Shown in pieces: positions 17,667 through 27,401 of a stretch of DNA of 64,000 nucleotides. The DNA is taken from contig NZ_CP071455.1 in the NCBI RefSeq assembly GCF_017352135.1, forward strand, positions 558,001 through 622,000. Direction: 5' to 3'. The notes beneath the pieces are model-generated. The model searched no databases. It worked only from the letters and a program-made list of their open reading frames with translations, and was not told the DNA's origin. This DNA comes from Rhizobium lentis. Its GTDB lineage: Bacteria; Pseudomonadota; Alphaproteobacteria; Rhizobiales; Rhizobiaceae. The stretch's first letter is position 1. The number at the start of each line of letters is the position of its first letter. The translations under genes were made by a program, and so were the position numbers.

Positions 17667-17925
17667 GAACAACCTCCTCGCCTGGGATCAGCAAAAAAGG
17701 CAGCACACCCAGCCCGTGCTGGGCGGCCATCATAGCACGGAAAGCGTCTGCGGGCGAACATTCAGGCTGGTCAGCAATCCGGCGCGCTATGTCCTTTGCG
17801 AGATCTTCGATCGAGATCCTGCGTTTACCGAGGATGTTTCCAAGGTCGAAGCTTGATCCCACGCGAACCTCATCCCTGAAGCGGGACCTATCTAAAGTCG
17901 GCAGATTGCAAGTCTGCAGACCCAT
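17653..17925 (-). CDS. Small hypothetical protein coupled to the peroxiredoxin-like gene
   Basis: The 90-residue product has no family that I recognise. It is mostly soluble, with a mid segment that looks helical (RISIEDLAKDIARRIAD, then PADAFRAMMAAQHG). Support for it as a real gene comes from its 14-bp overlap with the downstream gene, whose ribosome site lies inside it, and from normal codon use. The start is uncertain: only GGAA lies upstream of the ATG at 17925. Confidence 0.5.
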   Translation of the reverse strand: MGLQTCNLPTLDRSRFRDEVRVGSSFDLGNILGKRRISIEDLAKDIARRIADQPECSPADAFRAMMAAQHGLGVLPFLLIPGEEVVHVHE

Positions 17926-18087
17926 CAGTTTCCGTCTATGATCGTTAAGGCCATCGACAGCTGCCGATGGCTCTCACCGAATAACGAGATCTTGATAGGC
18001 AACATTGGTTACAAATCCCCGGTCGGCCCTATTTGACCCAGAACAGAACTGGTATCGCCGATGCCAGGCAGCGATCGGGAGGGTGGG

Positions 18088-18276
18088 ATGCTACATATTC
18101 GCAAATTGTCGACAGCCGCGGCTGGCGTCATCGTGGTTGCCGTATCGTTATCGTCCTGTACGACGAGTTCGAGTGATCCGGTGCAGACCGGTTCGATCGG
18201 GTATAGCAGCGTTGACTATGGACTCCGACCGGCCTGCCGCGATGGGTTCGGCAACGATCGACCTTGCAGTTACTAG
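18088..18276 (+). CDS. Small lipoprotein
   Basis: The 62-residue protein has a short signal with a lipobox (AVSLSSCTTSSSD), so Cys is likely lipid-modified after export. The rest, with GLRPACRDGFGNDRPCSY at the C-terminus, has two further Cys that could pair. ATG 18088 is preceded by GGGAGGGTGGG. Small lipoproteins ending in a Cys-containing DRPC-like motif are common hypothetical proteins in rhizobia. No function known. Confidence 0.65.
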   Translation: MLHIRKLSTAAAGVIVVAVSLSSCTTSSSDPVQTGSIGYSSVDYGLRPACRDGFGNDRPCSY

Positions 18277-18461
18277 CGACGGCGGTTGGGCATCGGCTTG
18301 ATCAACCCCGCTTGAATCATATCGGCGCTTGCCGATGTGACAGGTCATTCACGCACTCAGATCTAAAATCGGCAGTGCTTCCAATCTGACCGTAACGAAT
18401 CAGGTGATCATCCAGCTATAAGCTGCCTGCTGATGATTTCGGGCGAAGGGGCTGAAGAGTC

Positions 18462-19034
18462 GTGAACATCCAAATCAAAACTTCGCGGCTTACTTTGCGT
18501 CCTTGGAACGAGGAAGACATCGAGCAACTCATATTCGGCTTGAACGAACTCAAGCTTGCAAAATGGCTCGCTTTCGTCCCTCACCCCTATACGGCCTCAC
18601 ACGCCAAAGCCTGGATCAGCAGATGCCAGCAGATTTCGGGCAGCGATATCCGGCCGGCCGCATACGAATTTGCAGTGGAACTCAAGCCTGAGCGGATAGT
18701 GATCGGCGGGGTCAGTCTCAACAAGATAGACTGGGAGGCCGGGACAGGCGGTGGAGGCATCTGGATAGCCAAGAATTATCGGGGGTGCGGCTATGGCCGT
18801 GAAGCGTTCGAGGCAAAGATCCGTTTCGCTTTCTCCGAATTGGGCCTGACGAAGCTCGTCAATGGTTACTTCGACGGCAACGAAAGTTCCCGGGCGATGC
18901 AGCGGAAATTGGGCTATCGGCGTGTCGCCGAGGTTGCCAACCGTTGCATGGCCGACGGACGGCAAACAATCGAACATGTCACCACATTGCTCCGCAGTGA
19001 TTGGGAAGATCGCGGATTAACCGTCCAAACGTGA
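18462..19034 (+). CDS. GNAT-family N-acetyltransferase (RimJ-like)
   Basis: This 190-residue protein starts with a GTG and reads KTSRLTLRPWNEEDIEQLIF, the start of RimJ/RimL-type acetyltransferases. GGGGIWIAKNYRGCGYGREA is the acetyl-CoA loop (R-x-x-G-x-G/A), and FDGNESSRAMQRKLGYRRV completes motif B. The substrate, an N-terminal residue or small molecule, cannot be told. It stands alone before an IS481-type element. Confidence 0.85.
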   Translation: MNIQIKTSRLTLRPWNEEDIEQLIFGLNELKLAKWLAFVPHPYTASHAKAWISRCQQISGSDIRPAAYEFAVELKPERIVIGGVSLNKIDWEAGTGGGGIWIAKNYRGCGYGREAFEAKIRFAFSELGLTKLVNGYFDGNESSRAMQRKLGYRRVAEVANRCMADGRQTIEHVTTLLRSDWEDRGLTVQT

Positions 19035-19132
19035 TCCGATGGCCGCCGGAATAGAATCAATTGCTTGCGGAGCTCGATTGGAAAATACTCGAGAAGCATC
19101 GATAACAGGCAGCACACCAGCGAGATGGGGCT

Positions 19133-20188
19133 CTAGGTGTGAGCTTTCGGGAGGTTGTCCATTCGGAGCGGATTTAGGAGACTGGAGCTACCACACCTCG
19201 AGTCGGAAGGATCGCCGCGAATGAACATTCATAAGAATGCCCGACTGACGCCGTTGCGCCGGGAAGAAATGGCGCTTGCTGTTATCGAGGGGCATCTGAC
19301 CCAGGCTCAGGCAGCACTGACCTATGGCGTCGCGGCCAAGATCGTCGCCCGCTGGGTCGAGCGTTTCAAGGCCGGTGGTCGAGAGGCGATGCTCGATCGT
19401 TCCTCCCGGCCTCATGCCATGCCCCGGCAGACCAGTCAGGCGCTGGCGGAGCGCATCATCACGCTTCGCCGCCAGCGCCTGACTGGCAAGCACATCGCGA
19501 TCGAAACCGGTGTATCTGCAGCGACGGTGAGCCGGGTTCTCAAGCGCGCAGGCCTCTCCCGCCTCAAGGATATCGAGCCGGCCGAGCCTGTGCGTCGTTA
19601 TGAACGCCAGGCCCCCGGCGAGATGATTCATATCGACATCAAGAAGCTCGGCCGGTTTCATGAGGTCGGCCACCGCATCACCGGCGATCGCACTCGGCAG
19701 AGTTCGCGCAGAGGCAAGAGTTGGGGCGCCGGTTGGGAATGCGTTCATGTGGCCATCGACGATGCCTCTCGCATCGCTTTCTCACAGATATTGCCGGACG
19801 AGACGAAAGAAAGCGCCGTGGCCTTCTTGAAGGCGGCATTGGCCTATTATGCCAGCCTCGGGATCGCGGTCGAGCGCGTCATGACCGACAATGGTCCCTG
19901 CTACACATCAAAGCCATTCGTCCAAGCTTGCCGCGACAACGGCCTCAAGCACGTCCGCACCAGACCATACACGCCTAAAACCAACGGAAAGGCCGAACGC
20001 TTATCCAGACCGCCCTCAGAGAGTGGGCCTACGCCGTCGCCTATCCCAACTCGGACATGCGCGCCGCCGAACTGCCAGGATGGCTTCATCGCTACAATTG
20101 GCACAGGCCTCACGGAAGTCTAAACTCAAAACCACCAATCACTAGGCTCGCTCTTACCCAGGACAACCTGTTGAGGCTCCACATCTAG
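19133..20188 (+). mobile_element. IS481-family insertion sequence
   Basis: The element is bounded by imperfect inverted repeats: CTAGGTGTGAGC...AGGTTGTCC at 19133-19160, and on the opposite strand CTAGATGTGGAGC...AGGTTGTCC ending at 20188. It contains one transposase frame with a single-base deletion. It sits between a GNAT gene and a ROK regulator gene. I see no obvious target duplication. Confidence 0.75.
19221..20188 (+). pseudogene. IS481-family transposase, frameshifted
   Basis: An N-terminal helix-turn-helix (MALAVIEGHLTQAQAALTYG) and the integrase core (MIHIDIKKLGRF, VMTDNGPCY) are intact, but near 20003 one base is missing. The correct continuation (FIQTALREWAYAVAYPN, then WHRPHGSLNSKPPITRL) lies in another frame and ends at the TAG of 20186-20188, inside the right inverted repeat. 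Restoring one base would give about 322 residues, the normal length. The copy should be inactive as it stands. Confidence 0.85.
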
Positions 20189-20199
20189 GAAAGACAGTC

Positions 20200-21339
20200 A
20201 TGCGGTATCTTCGGTCAGGGCCGCGTCGGCTTCATACCCAGGAGACGGGCGCGCCCCGCGCCAAAACGGTCGGTCTGAGGTCGGGGGAGATCGCCGATCG
20301 GAACATTCGTGTCATTCTCGAAGCCATCCGCCGGCATGGGCCGCTGACGCGCACCGAGCTTGGGCGGCACAGCGGGCTGACCGGGCCGGGCATCACCAAT
20401 ATTCTGCGCAGGCTCGCCGAAGAGAATCTCGTGACGTCGAACCGGCGCAGCGGGCTCGGCGGCGGCGCCACTGCCACGGAATTTGCGCTGCGCCCGGAGG
20501 GCGCGTTTTCGATCGGGGTCAAGCTTCGCCGGACGCGCGGCGAAATCGTTCTGATCGATCTCAGCGGCCAGGTTCATGACCGGGTCTATTTCGACGTGGA
20601 GCCGGAAGACGGGGTTGGCGCGGTGCATGCGGCGGTTAGGGACATGGTCGATCGGCATGCGACATTGCCGGTCGTCGGGCTCGGGATCGCTGCCAACGAT
20701 TGGAGCGATGCGCGGAGCGAACAGCTCTCTGCGATGTCGACGATCGCACGGCCCTGTGTTGAAAACGAATGTACGGCGAGCCTGCTTGCCGAACGCACGA
20801 TCGGCAGCGCCCTACCGGAAGGTGGGCTGGCCATGATCATCATCGACGACGATGTACAGGCCGGCTTCCTCATCCGCGGCATTCCCTATTCCGGCGTCCA
20901 TGGGCGGGCGGGCAGCATCGGCGAAATGCTGACCGGGCCAGATAACGTCCAGCTCAACTCCGTCGTCGGTTTCGATTCCTTGCGTTCACGCATCGGGGAC
21001 GAGGACTTCGCGCGCCTGCTGAAGGGGGAGGAATTCTCCTCGCCGTCGCTGTCGCAATGGATACGCGAGGCGGCCGGCCATCTGCTCGACCCGATCATTG
21101 CCATGGCCGGCTTCATCGCCCCGAGCGTCGTCATGATCGGCAGCGACCTGCCGCAGGGCGTGATCGAGGCGCTGATCCACCAGCTTTCCGTCGAGCGGCG
21201 CGACACCTCCACCAGGCCGCTGCTGACGCCCTGGATTTCGCCGATGCGGCCGGCAAGCTTCAGCGGTGGCGGCGTGGCGCTCGGTGCGGCCCTCCTGCCC
21301 TTCCTTAACACTCTGCTGCTGCAGCCCGCTTCAGCCTAA
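20200..21339 (+). CDS. ROK-family transcriptional regulator
   Basis: The N-terminal winged helix-turn-helix (NIRVILEAIRRHGPLTRTEL, then SGLTGPGITNILRRLAEENL) is followed by an actin-like ROK domain. RAGSIGEMLTG corresponds to the region that normally carries a zinc-binding His/Cys cluster, here not evident. AMAGFIAPSVVMIGSDLP and FSGGGVALGAALLP complete the fold. This 379-residue protein is probably a sugar-responsive repressor. It converges on the Gfo/Idh/MocA gene and could control the ABC locus that starts at 22755. Confidence 0.88.
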   Translation: MRYLRSGPRRLHTQETGAPRAKTVGLRSGEIADRNIRVILEAIRRHGPLTRTELGRHSGLTGPGITNILRRLAEENLVTSNRRSGLGGGATATEFALRPEGAFSIGVKLRRTRGEIVLIDLSGQVHDRVYFDVEPEDGVGAVHAAVRDMVDRHATLPVVGLGIAANDWSDARSEQLSAMSTIARPCVENECTASLLAERTIGSALPEGGLAMIIIDDDVQAGFLIRGIPYSGVHGRAGSIGEMLTGPDNVQLNSVVGFDSLRSRIGDEDFARLLKGEEFSSPSLSQWIREAAGHLLDPIIAMAGFIAPSVVMIGSDLPQGVIEALIHQLSVERRDTSTRPLLTPWISPMRPASFSGGGVALGAALLPFLNTLLLQPASA

Positions 21340-21368
21340 GCCGAACGTGCTGCACGCTCTGGGTGGCC

Positions 21369-22415
21369 TCAGCCAATCACCTCGTCGGCGTGGCCGAGAT
21401 CGGAGGCAATTGCCTTGTCGAGCACCTTCTGAATGTTGGCGGCACGCCGGAAGGACGGCTCCTGGGTCTTGCCCGCACGCACGGCCTGGACAAAACGCTG
21501 GTAGTTCGTTTCCACCGGGTCGAAGGGCAGGTCACGCCAGGTCGCCGTGTGCACGTCTTCGCCGAGGCAGGCGCGCAACGTCGATTTGCCGGTGTCGTAG
21601 ATCATCTCGACCGAGCCGGTTTCGCCATAGACCCTGAGGCGCAGCTGATCCATCTGGCCGGCCGCCGTGCGTGTCGCCTGGATCGTGCCGATGGCGCCAT
21701 TGGTGAAATCGACATTCATCGTGAAGCTGTCGTTGGCGTCGAGATCATATTCGCCGATCCTGTGACCCGGCGCCTTGTCGAAAGTCTTCAGCCGCGCAAA
21801 GACATGGGCGATGTCGAGGCCGGAACCGTAGGAGGCAAAATCGACGATGTGGATGCCGATATCGCCGAGCGCACCGTTCGATCCGTGTTTTTTGCTCAGC
21901 CGCCACAGCCATTTGCTCTCACTTTTCCAATCGCCCCAGTGGCGGCCGACCAGCCAACTTTGCAGATGCGACGCTTCGACGTGGCGCACTAGACCGATCT
22001 CGCCGGCGAGCACCATCTGCCGGCCTTTCTGCAGCGCTGGCGAGTTGCGATAGGTGAGGTTGACCATGCCGACCTTGCCCGCCCGCTCGATCGCCTCGGT
22101 CATTTCCATAGCTTTCACAGCATCGGTGGCGAGCGGTTTTTCGCAGAAGACATGCTTGCCGGCGGCGACAGCCTGAAGCGTCGTCGGGTGATGAATACTA
22201 TCGGGCGTGACGTTCGCCACCGCATCGAATTCGCCCCAGGCGAGCGCCTCCTCGAGCAAAGCGAAATGGTTGGCGATGCCATGTTCGGTGCAGAAGGCGG
22301 CGAGCCTTTCCGGAACGACATCGACGCCGCCGACGACGCTGACACCTTCGATCGCCTTGAAGCGCGCGGCGTGCTGATTGGCCATGCCGCCGGTGCCGAG
22401 AATGAGTAATCGCAT
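21369..22415 (-). CDS. Gfo/Idh/MocA-family sugar dehydrogenase
   Basis: The N-terminal Rossmann motif is LLILGTGGMANQHAARF, and HVFCEKPLATD supplies the conserved EKP. ESKWLWRLSKKHGSNGALGDIGIH carries the GDIGIH catalytic region of the family. ATG 22415 is preceded by GGAGGAGAAG; an upstream ATG at 22475 is less likely. At 348 residues it is of normal length. It is divergent from the ABC binding-protein gene, so it probably oxidises the imported sugar or a derivative. Confidence 0.88.
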   Translation of the reverse strand: MRLLILGTGGMANQHAARFKAIEGVSVVGGVDVVPERLAAFCTEHGIANHFALLEEALAWGEFDAVANVTPDSIHHPTTLQAVAAGKHVFCEKPLATDAVKAMEMTEAIERAGKVGMVNLTYRNSPALQKGRQMVLAGEIGLVRHVEASHLQSWLVGRHWGDWKSESKWLWRLSKKHGSNGALGDIGIHIVDFASYGSGLDIAHVFARLKTFDKAPGHRIGEYDLDANDSFTMNVDFTNGAIGTIQATRTAAGQMDQLRLRVYGETGSVEMIYDTGKSTLRACLGEDVHTATWRDLPFDPVETNYQRFVQAVRAGKTQEPSFRRAANIQKVLDKAIASDLGHADEVIG

Positions 22416-22648
22416 CTTCTCCTCCATGAACTTCAGTTTCCGGCTGCCGCTGCGGCCAAAACGAACCGGCGTCATCGGGGGTATCCGCGATCGCTCGGGT
22501 TCTTCTTCGGGAAAATTGCAGGTTCGATGCGCCGCGCGTCCGTAAGGCGCGCTCCGTCACTTAATTTGGCGCGCATCCCTTCCGAAAAGGCGAACGCGCG
22601 CTAGCTGCTGTTGAATGTCGCCAGCATCTCAACCTCCCAAGCTCTGGC

Positions 22649-22676
22649 TTGACATCAAATCAAAGTAACTTAATCT
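22649..22676 (+). promoter_or_regulatory. Promoter of the carbohydrate ABC operon
   Basis: TTGACA (22649-22654) and TAATCT (22671-22676) are separated by 16 bp. The palindromic TTAATCTAATTAA (22670-22682) overlaps the -10 box and is a possible ROK operator. It lies 79 bp upstream of the binding-protein ATG. Confidence 0.55.
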
Positions 22677-22754
22677 AATTAATGCAGCACGGAAATGAGG
22701 AGAGGTCAACCGACCGCCAGGCTGTATTCGTTCAAAATGGGGAGGAGACCCATC

Positions 22755-24053
22755 ATGAAGAGCGCGACCGTCAGCGCATTGGCGCTGAGCACTATCTTAT
22801 TTTCAGCATCCGCCATTTTTGCTCAGGAACTTGCCACGAAAGACCGGATCGGCACTGCCGATGCGGCCAAAACCCTCGTCGTTCGCCTGACGAACGACAG
22901 CCCGAACAATTCCGACCCCGCCATCGCCGAGGGCTACCAGAAGCTCTTCGTCGATTTCATCAAGAAGCACCCGGACTGGAAAATGCAGATGCAGTTCATG
23001 TCCTCCGACATCGGCACCGAACAGGCCAAGATGCTGGAGCAGGCCAAGGCCGGCAATGCGCCGGATTGCGCCGCTGTCGACTCCTTCGTGCTGTCGCAGT
23101 TCATGGTCAACAAGGTGCTGGCGGATTTCACACCCTATTTCTCCAAGGAGGAAGTCGACGACCTCTTCCCCTTCATCCGCAGCGGCATCACCGACAAGGA
23201 TCAGACGATCCGCGCCTGGTGGTGGGACACCGACCTTCGCGTGCTCTACCGCAACAAGTCAATCGTTGCGGACGCGCCGCAGACCTGGGACGACCTGAAG
23301 AAGGCCGCCATTGCTTCCACCAAGGAGGGAATGGAAGGCGTCCTCTTCAACGGCGGGCGCTGGGAAGGCACGACCTTCGACTGGCTGGCGAACTACTGGG
23401 CGCTCGGCGGCAAGCTCGTCGACGACTCGGGCAAGCCGGTCTTCGGCGAAGGCGAGAACAAGGAGAAATTCCTGAAGGCGCTAAACTACTTCAAAGATCT
23501 CGTCGATTCCGGTGCCGCACCCAAGCGCGTCACCACGATCGCCAATTACGACGATATGAATGCGGCAGCGGCGGCCGCGACGACGGCGCTCTTCATCGGC
23601 GGCAACTGGCAATATGCGCAGCTGAAGTCCACGCTCGACGAAGAGGAATTCAAGAACTGGACATTCTCGCCGATCCCCGGCCCGACAGCCGACCAGAAGT
23701 CGACGGGCACCGGCGGCTGGACGATCGCTTCCTTCAGCAAGGACAAGGAGAAGATCGAGATGTGCGCCAACTTGGCGCGCGATGTCTATATGGGCCCGGC
23801 CAACGCGCTGCAGCAGCAGCTGCCGACCCGCAAGTCGCTGTTCGACAAGTATGAGGTCTTCTCGACGGAAGCCAACAAGACCTTCGCCAATGCGCTGGTC
23901 GACGGCCAGGCCCGTCCCGGCGTGCCGATCTATCCCGAGATCTCCAACCAGATCCAGATCATGATGGGCGACGTGCTCTCCGGAACGAAGAAACCGGAAG
24001 AAGCCCTGGATGCCGCCTTCAGCGCGGCGATGGAGGCTTACAAGCGGCTGTGA
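22755..24053 (+). CDS. Carbohydrate ABC transporter substrate-binding protein
   Basis: Signal peptide (MKSATVSALALSTILFSASA-IFA) followed by a family 1 extracellular binding fold, 432 residues. IGTEQAKMLEQAKAGNAPDC and WWWDTDLRVLYRNKSI are characteristic early segments, and TGTGGWTIASFSKDKEK is the late conserved region. The ligand is probably a mono- or oligosaccharide or polyol. GGAGGAGACCCATC precedes the ATG. It is the first gene of an operon with two permeases, ROK, isomerase and ATPase genes. Confidence 0.9.
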   Translation: MKSATVSALALSTILFSASAIFAQELATKDRIGTADAAKTLVVRLTNDSPNNSDPAIAEGYQKLFVDFIKKHPDWKMQMQFMSSDIGTEQAKMLEQAKAGNAPDCAAVDSFVLSQFMVNKVLADFTPYFSKEEVDDLFPFIRSGITDKDQTIRAWWWDTDLRVLYRNKSIVADAPQTWDDLKKAAIASTKEGMEGVLFNGGRWEGTTFDWLANYWALGGKLVDDSGKPVFGEGENKEKFLKALNYFKDLVDSGAAPKRVTTIANYDDMNAAAAAATTALFIGGNWQYAQLKSTLDEEEFKNWTFSPIPGPTADQKSTGTGGWTIASFSKDKEKIEMCANLARDVYMGPANALQQQLPTRKSLFDKYEVFSTEANKTFANALVDGQARPGVPIYPEISNQIQIMMGDVLSGTKKPEEALDAAFSAAMEAYKRL

Positions 24054-24077
24054 TGCCAAGGCTGAGATCGGTGAGAC

Positions 24078-24219
24078 CTGCCCCTCATCCGGCTGCCGCC
24101 ACCTTCTCCCGCTTGCGGGGAAGGACAAGCTGCGGGCTCTCCGTCCCTCACCAGCGCCTCGTAGGGCACGTCCCCTCTCCCCGTTTTTTACGGGGAGAGG
24201 GTTAGGGTGAGGGGCAGCC
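24078..24219. repeat. RIME-like palindromic repeat
   Basis: CTGCCCCTCATCCGGCTGCC at the left and GGTTAGGGTGAGGGGCAG at the right are inverted copies that flank inner stems built from CTCTCCCCG/CGGGGAGAG. This is the form of the Rhizobium intergenic mosaic elements. It lies between the binding-protein and first permease genes and may affect mRNA stability or the expression ratio. Confidence 0.75.
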
Positions 24220-24320
24220 ATCGCCGCGAACCGGCTCGCATGCCAGGCGTCTCGGACGCTTCAGATAACGGCGACGCCTGCCATTGAGGGCGCCGTCGAC
24301 AGTGCCAAACCCGGACAGAG

Positions 24321-25256
24321 ATGCCAATGAGCCCTATTGCCATCGAGGCTGACAGCCCGCCTCAAAGCAGAACGTTCATGCGCCGGTTCGCCGGCGCGCC
24401 CCTGCCCTGGATCATGCCCGTGATCGTCGTCATCGGCATATTCTACCTTTATCCCGTCATAGACGTTTTCCGGCTTTCCTTCACCAATGCGACGCTGATC
24501 GGCGAAAACCAGCAATATACGTTCGGCTCGATCGCCAATGCGCTGAGTTCTCCGCAGCTGCCCGACATTCTCTGGGCGACGCTGATCTTCGTCGGCGGCA
24601 GCGTCATCGGCCAACAGATCCTCGGCCTTGCCGTCGCCGTCACCGTCATCCGCGGCGAAAAGCGCGGCTTATTCGGCACCACGATCCTGAGGACGACGGC
24701 GCTCGTCGCTTGGGTCGTGCCGGGCATTGCCGGCGGCATCATCTGGCAAATGCTGTTTTCCGAAGCGCCCTACGGCGCTCTGAACAGCATCCTCAGGCTA
24801 ATGCACATGCCGACCGTTGCCTGGCTCTCCGATCCAGCGATGGCGCCCTGGTCGACGCTGATCTCCAACATCTGGCGCGGCACGGCCTTTTCGATGGTGG
24901 TCATGTATGCGGCACTGAAATCGATCGATCCCTCGCTCTACGAAGCGGCGGAGGTCGATGGGGCAACGGCCTCGCAGCAGTTCTTCTTCGTCACCCTTCC
25001 GCAGCTCCGCGCCGCGATCCTCGTCAACATGATCCTGATCACCATCCAGACGGTGAACACCTTCGACGCGATCATCACGCTGACCGGCGGCGGACCGGGA
25101 CGTGCGACCGAGGTGATCTCGCTCTACGTCTTCAACATCGTCTTCCGAAACTACGACCTCTCCGGCGGCAGCGTGCTTTCGGTGCTGATGCTGATCATCA
25201 GCCTTGGCCTTGCCTTCGTCTACGCGTCGTTCCTGCCGAAGGAGGAAGAGCAATGA
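24321..25256 (+). CDS. Carbohydrate ABC transporter permease (MalF-like)
   Basis: This 311-residue protein has about six membrane helices. The EAA loop is YEAAEVDGATASQQFFFVTL, which contacts the ATPase. WIMPVIVVIGIFYLYPVIDV is the first helix. The next permease gene overlaps by 4 bp (ATGA), so the two are probably made in equal amounts and form the channel with the binding protein and the ATPase at 28282. Confidence 0.92.
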   Translation: MPMSPIAIEADSPPQSRTFMRRFAGAPLPWIMPVIVVIGIFYLYPVIDVFRLSFTNATLIGENQQYTFGSIANALSSPQLPDILWATLIFVGGSVIGQQILGLAVAVTVIRGEKRGLFGTTILRTTALVAWVVPGIAGGIIWQMLFSEAPYGALNSILRLMHMPTVAWLSDPAMAPWSTLISNIWRGTAFSMVVMYAALKSIDPSLYEAAEVDGATASQQFFFVTLPQLRAAILVNMILITIQTVNTFDAIITLTGGGPGRATEVISLYVFNIVFRNYDLSGGSVLSVLMLIISLGLAFVYASFLPKEEEQ

Positions 25257-26095
25257 GCGGACGCACCGGAACCCGCCTCGGCGACGCCATGAGCTATCTC
25301 TTCATGCTGGTGATGTTCGTCTTCTTCGCCGGCCCCCTCACCTATCTCCTGTCGATGGCGCTGCGCGACAAGCGTGAGGTCTATCGCGGCGCGGCGCGTT
25401 ATATTCCCGACAATCCCACCATCCAGAACTTCATCACAGTTCTGAACAACAGCTACTTTCCAATCTATCTCTGGAACGGCCTCAAGCTCGCTGCGCTCAG
25501 CGGCCTCGGCGTGCTGATCGTTGCGTTGCCCGCCGCTTACGCATTTTCCCGCTTCCAGTTCCGCGGCAAGGGCCTCTCCATGATGGGCCTGCTGCTCTTC
25601 CAGATGATCTCGCCGCTCGTCATCATGGTGCCGCTCTACCGCTACATGAACCGCCTCGGCCTTCTCGACACGCATTTCGCCGTCGTCATGGTCTATATCG
25701 CGCTCGGCGTTCCCCTGGCGACCTGGCTCCTGAAGAGCACGGTCGACGGCATTCCGCGCAGCCTCGATGAAGCGGCGATGATCGACGGTTGCAACCGCTT
25801 CTCTGTCTTCTGGCGCATCATCCTGCCCCTGTCGGCGCCCGGCATCGCTTCGGTCTTCATCATCACCGTCATTGCCGGCTGGTCGCAATTCCTGGTGCCT
25901 TTCCTGCTGCTCACCAAAAATGACCTGATGCCGATTGGCGTCGGAATCTTTAACTTCCGCGGCATGCAGACCGACTCGTCCATTCAGCTGCTTGCCGCCG
26001 CCTGCCTGATCTCGGTCGTTCCGGCGATCGTGGCCTTCCTGTCGCTCCAGAGGCTGATCCTCGGCGCGATGACCAGCGGCGCGGTGAAGGGATGA
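25253..26095 (+). CDS. Carbohydrate ABC transporter permease (MalG-like)
   Basis: The second permease has 280 residues and six membrane helices. DEAAMIDGCNRFSVFWRIIL is its EAA loop. The segment MGLLLFQMISPLVIMVPLYR is a typical MalG-like helix pair. It starts four bases before the stop of the first permease gene, with AAGGAGGAAGAGC upstream. Confidence 0.92.
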   Translation: MSGRTGTRLGDAMSYLFMLVMFVFFAGPLTYLLSMALRDKREVYRGAARYIPDNPTIQNFITVLNNSYFPIYLWNGLKLAALSGLGVLIVALPAAYAFSRFQFRGKGLSMMGLLLFQMISPLVIMVPLYRYMNRLGLLDTHFAVVMVYIALGVPLATWLLKSTVDGIPRSLDEAAMIDGCNRFSVFWRIILPLSAPGIASVFIITVIAGWSQFLVPFLLLTKNDLMPIGVGIFNFRGMQTDSSIQLLAAACLISVVPAIVAFLSLQRLILGAMTSGAVKG

Positions 26096-26138
26096 ACCGG
26101 TCTGCTTCATTCTCGACGCATCAGGAAGGATTGAACGC

Positions 26139-27377
26139 ATGAATCAGACACAGGGCACCAAGCTCTCTCCCGATCTGACGGGCGCCAATGTCGAGGACGC
26201 GGGCGAGCACAACAGGGCCGTCGTCCTGCGCTGCATTCACCGTCAGGCGCCGATTTCGCGCGCCGAGATCGCCAGGCAAACCGGCTTCACCAAGCCGGCG
26301 ATCGCCCGCATCGTCGATCGCCTGCTCGACGAAGGTCTGATCATGGAAGCCCGCCGGCGGCATGGGCTGAGAGGCCAGCCGGCGATCGAACTCGAAATCA
26401 ATCCGGATGCCTATTACGCCATCGGCATCAACATCGACCGCGACCATCTGACGATTCTGGCCGTCGATGCCGTCGGCAATGTGCGTGCTCGCGTGCATCA
26501 TGAAAAACGCTTCATCCTGCCGGCGGAATTCCTGCAGCTGACATCGGACGCGATCTCTCATTTCCAGCGCAGCCGGCTGATCGACGATGCGCGCCTTGCA
26601 GGCATCGGCCTTGCGATGCCCGATTGGCTCGGCGAAATCTCGCTGCTTGGCAAGCCCGATGCCTATCAGGAATGGACGGAATTTGACGTGCGAGGCGCAC
26701 TGGAGAGCCTCACGCCGCATCCTGTCTTCACCGAAAACGAGGCCAATGCCGCTGCCCTTGCAGAACTCAACTACGGCCTTGGCGCTGAAAGCAGCAGCTT
26801 CTTCTATATCGCCGTCAATGCCTGCCCGGGCGGCGGCTTGGTTCTCGACGGCAATAGCCATCGCGGCGCCATGGGCCTCAGCGGCGAAATTGGCTGGCTT
26901 CCGATCGCCGACGGCCGCGACGGCGAGGCGCAGAAGGTCCAGCTGCTCGGCGAGATCTTCTCGCTGTTCTTCCTCTATGATTTCCTCGCCCGGCACGGGA
27001 TCAAGGTAAGCGTTCCCCAGGATCTGCTGACGCTCGACGCGCGCGGCAAGAGGCTCGTTTCGCAGTGGCTGAAGGAGATGAGCGCGCATCTCGCCGTCGC
27101 CGTCAAGCATATCGCCATGATCGTCGATCCCGACGCCGTGCTCGTCGGCGGCAGGCTGCCGATCCGCATCGTCGACGAATTGCTGCGTTATGTGCACGAG
27201 CATCTCGACGCGGAGGATACGAACCTGCCCTCGCTGCATCGCGCCTCGATTGGAGAGGATGCCTCGGCCATGGGCGCGGCGGCGATGCCGATGGCGGCAG
27301 CGCTGATGCTTGCCTCGGCCGACGTGGCGCAACGCACGCGCTCGCCGCTCAAATTCATGGATCGGCTGACCGGTTGA
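26139..27377 (+). CDS. ROK-family transcriptional regulator
   Basis: This 412-residue protein has an N-terminal helix-turn-helix (HRQAPISRAEIARQTGFTKP) and a ROK domain. FTENEANAAALAEL and GLSGEIGWLP are ROK landmarks. The zinc cluster is weakly matched. It is inside the ABC operon, 43 bp after the second permease gene, so it likely controls this operon in response to the sugar. It is not a close copy of the ROK gene at 20200. Confidence 0.9.
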   Translation: MNQTQGTKLSPDLTGANVEDAGEHNRAVVLRCIHRQAPISRAEIARQTGFTKPAIARIVDRLLDEGLIMEARRRHGLRGQPAIELEINPDAYYAIGINIDRDHLTILAVDAVGNVRARVHHEKRFILPAEFLQLTSDAISHFQRSRLIDDARLAGIGLAMPDWLGEISLLGKPDAYQEWTEFDVRGALESLTPHPVFTENEANAAALAELNYGLGAESSSFFYIAVNACPGGGLVLDGNSHRGAMGLSGEIGWLPIADGRDGEAQKVQLLGEIFSLFFLYDFLARHGIKVSVPQDLLTLDARGKRLVSQWLKEMSAHLAVAVKHIAMIVDPDAVLVGGRLPIRIVDELLRYVHEHLDAEDTNLPSLHRASIGEDASAMGAAAMPMAAALMLASADVAQRTRSPLKFMDRLTG

Positions 27378-27401
27378 GACGGCCGAGAGGCCCGGGAGGA
27401 T

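Noticed and set aside
22682..23854. A 390-codon plus-strand frame over the binding-protein gene
   Set aside because: It is the wrong frame of a gene with a signal peptide, good ribosome site and family motifs.
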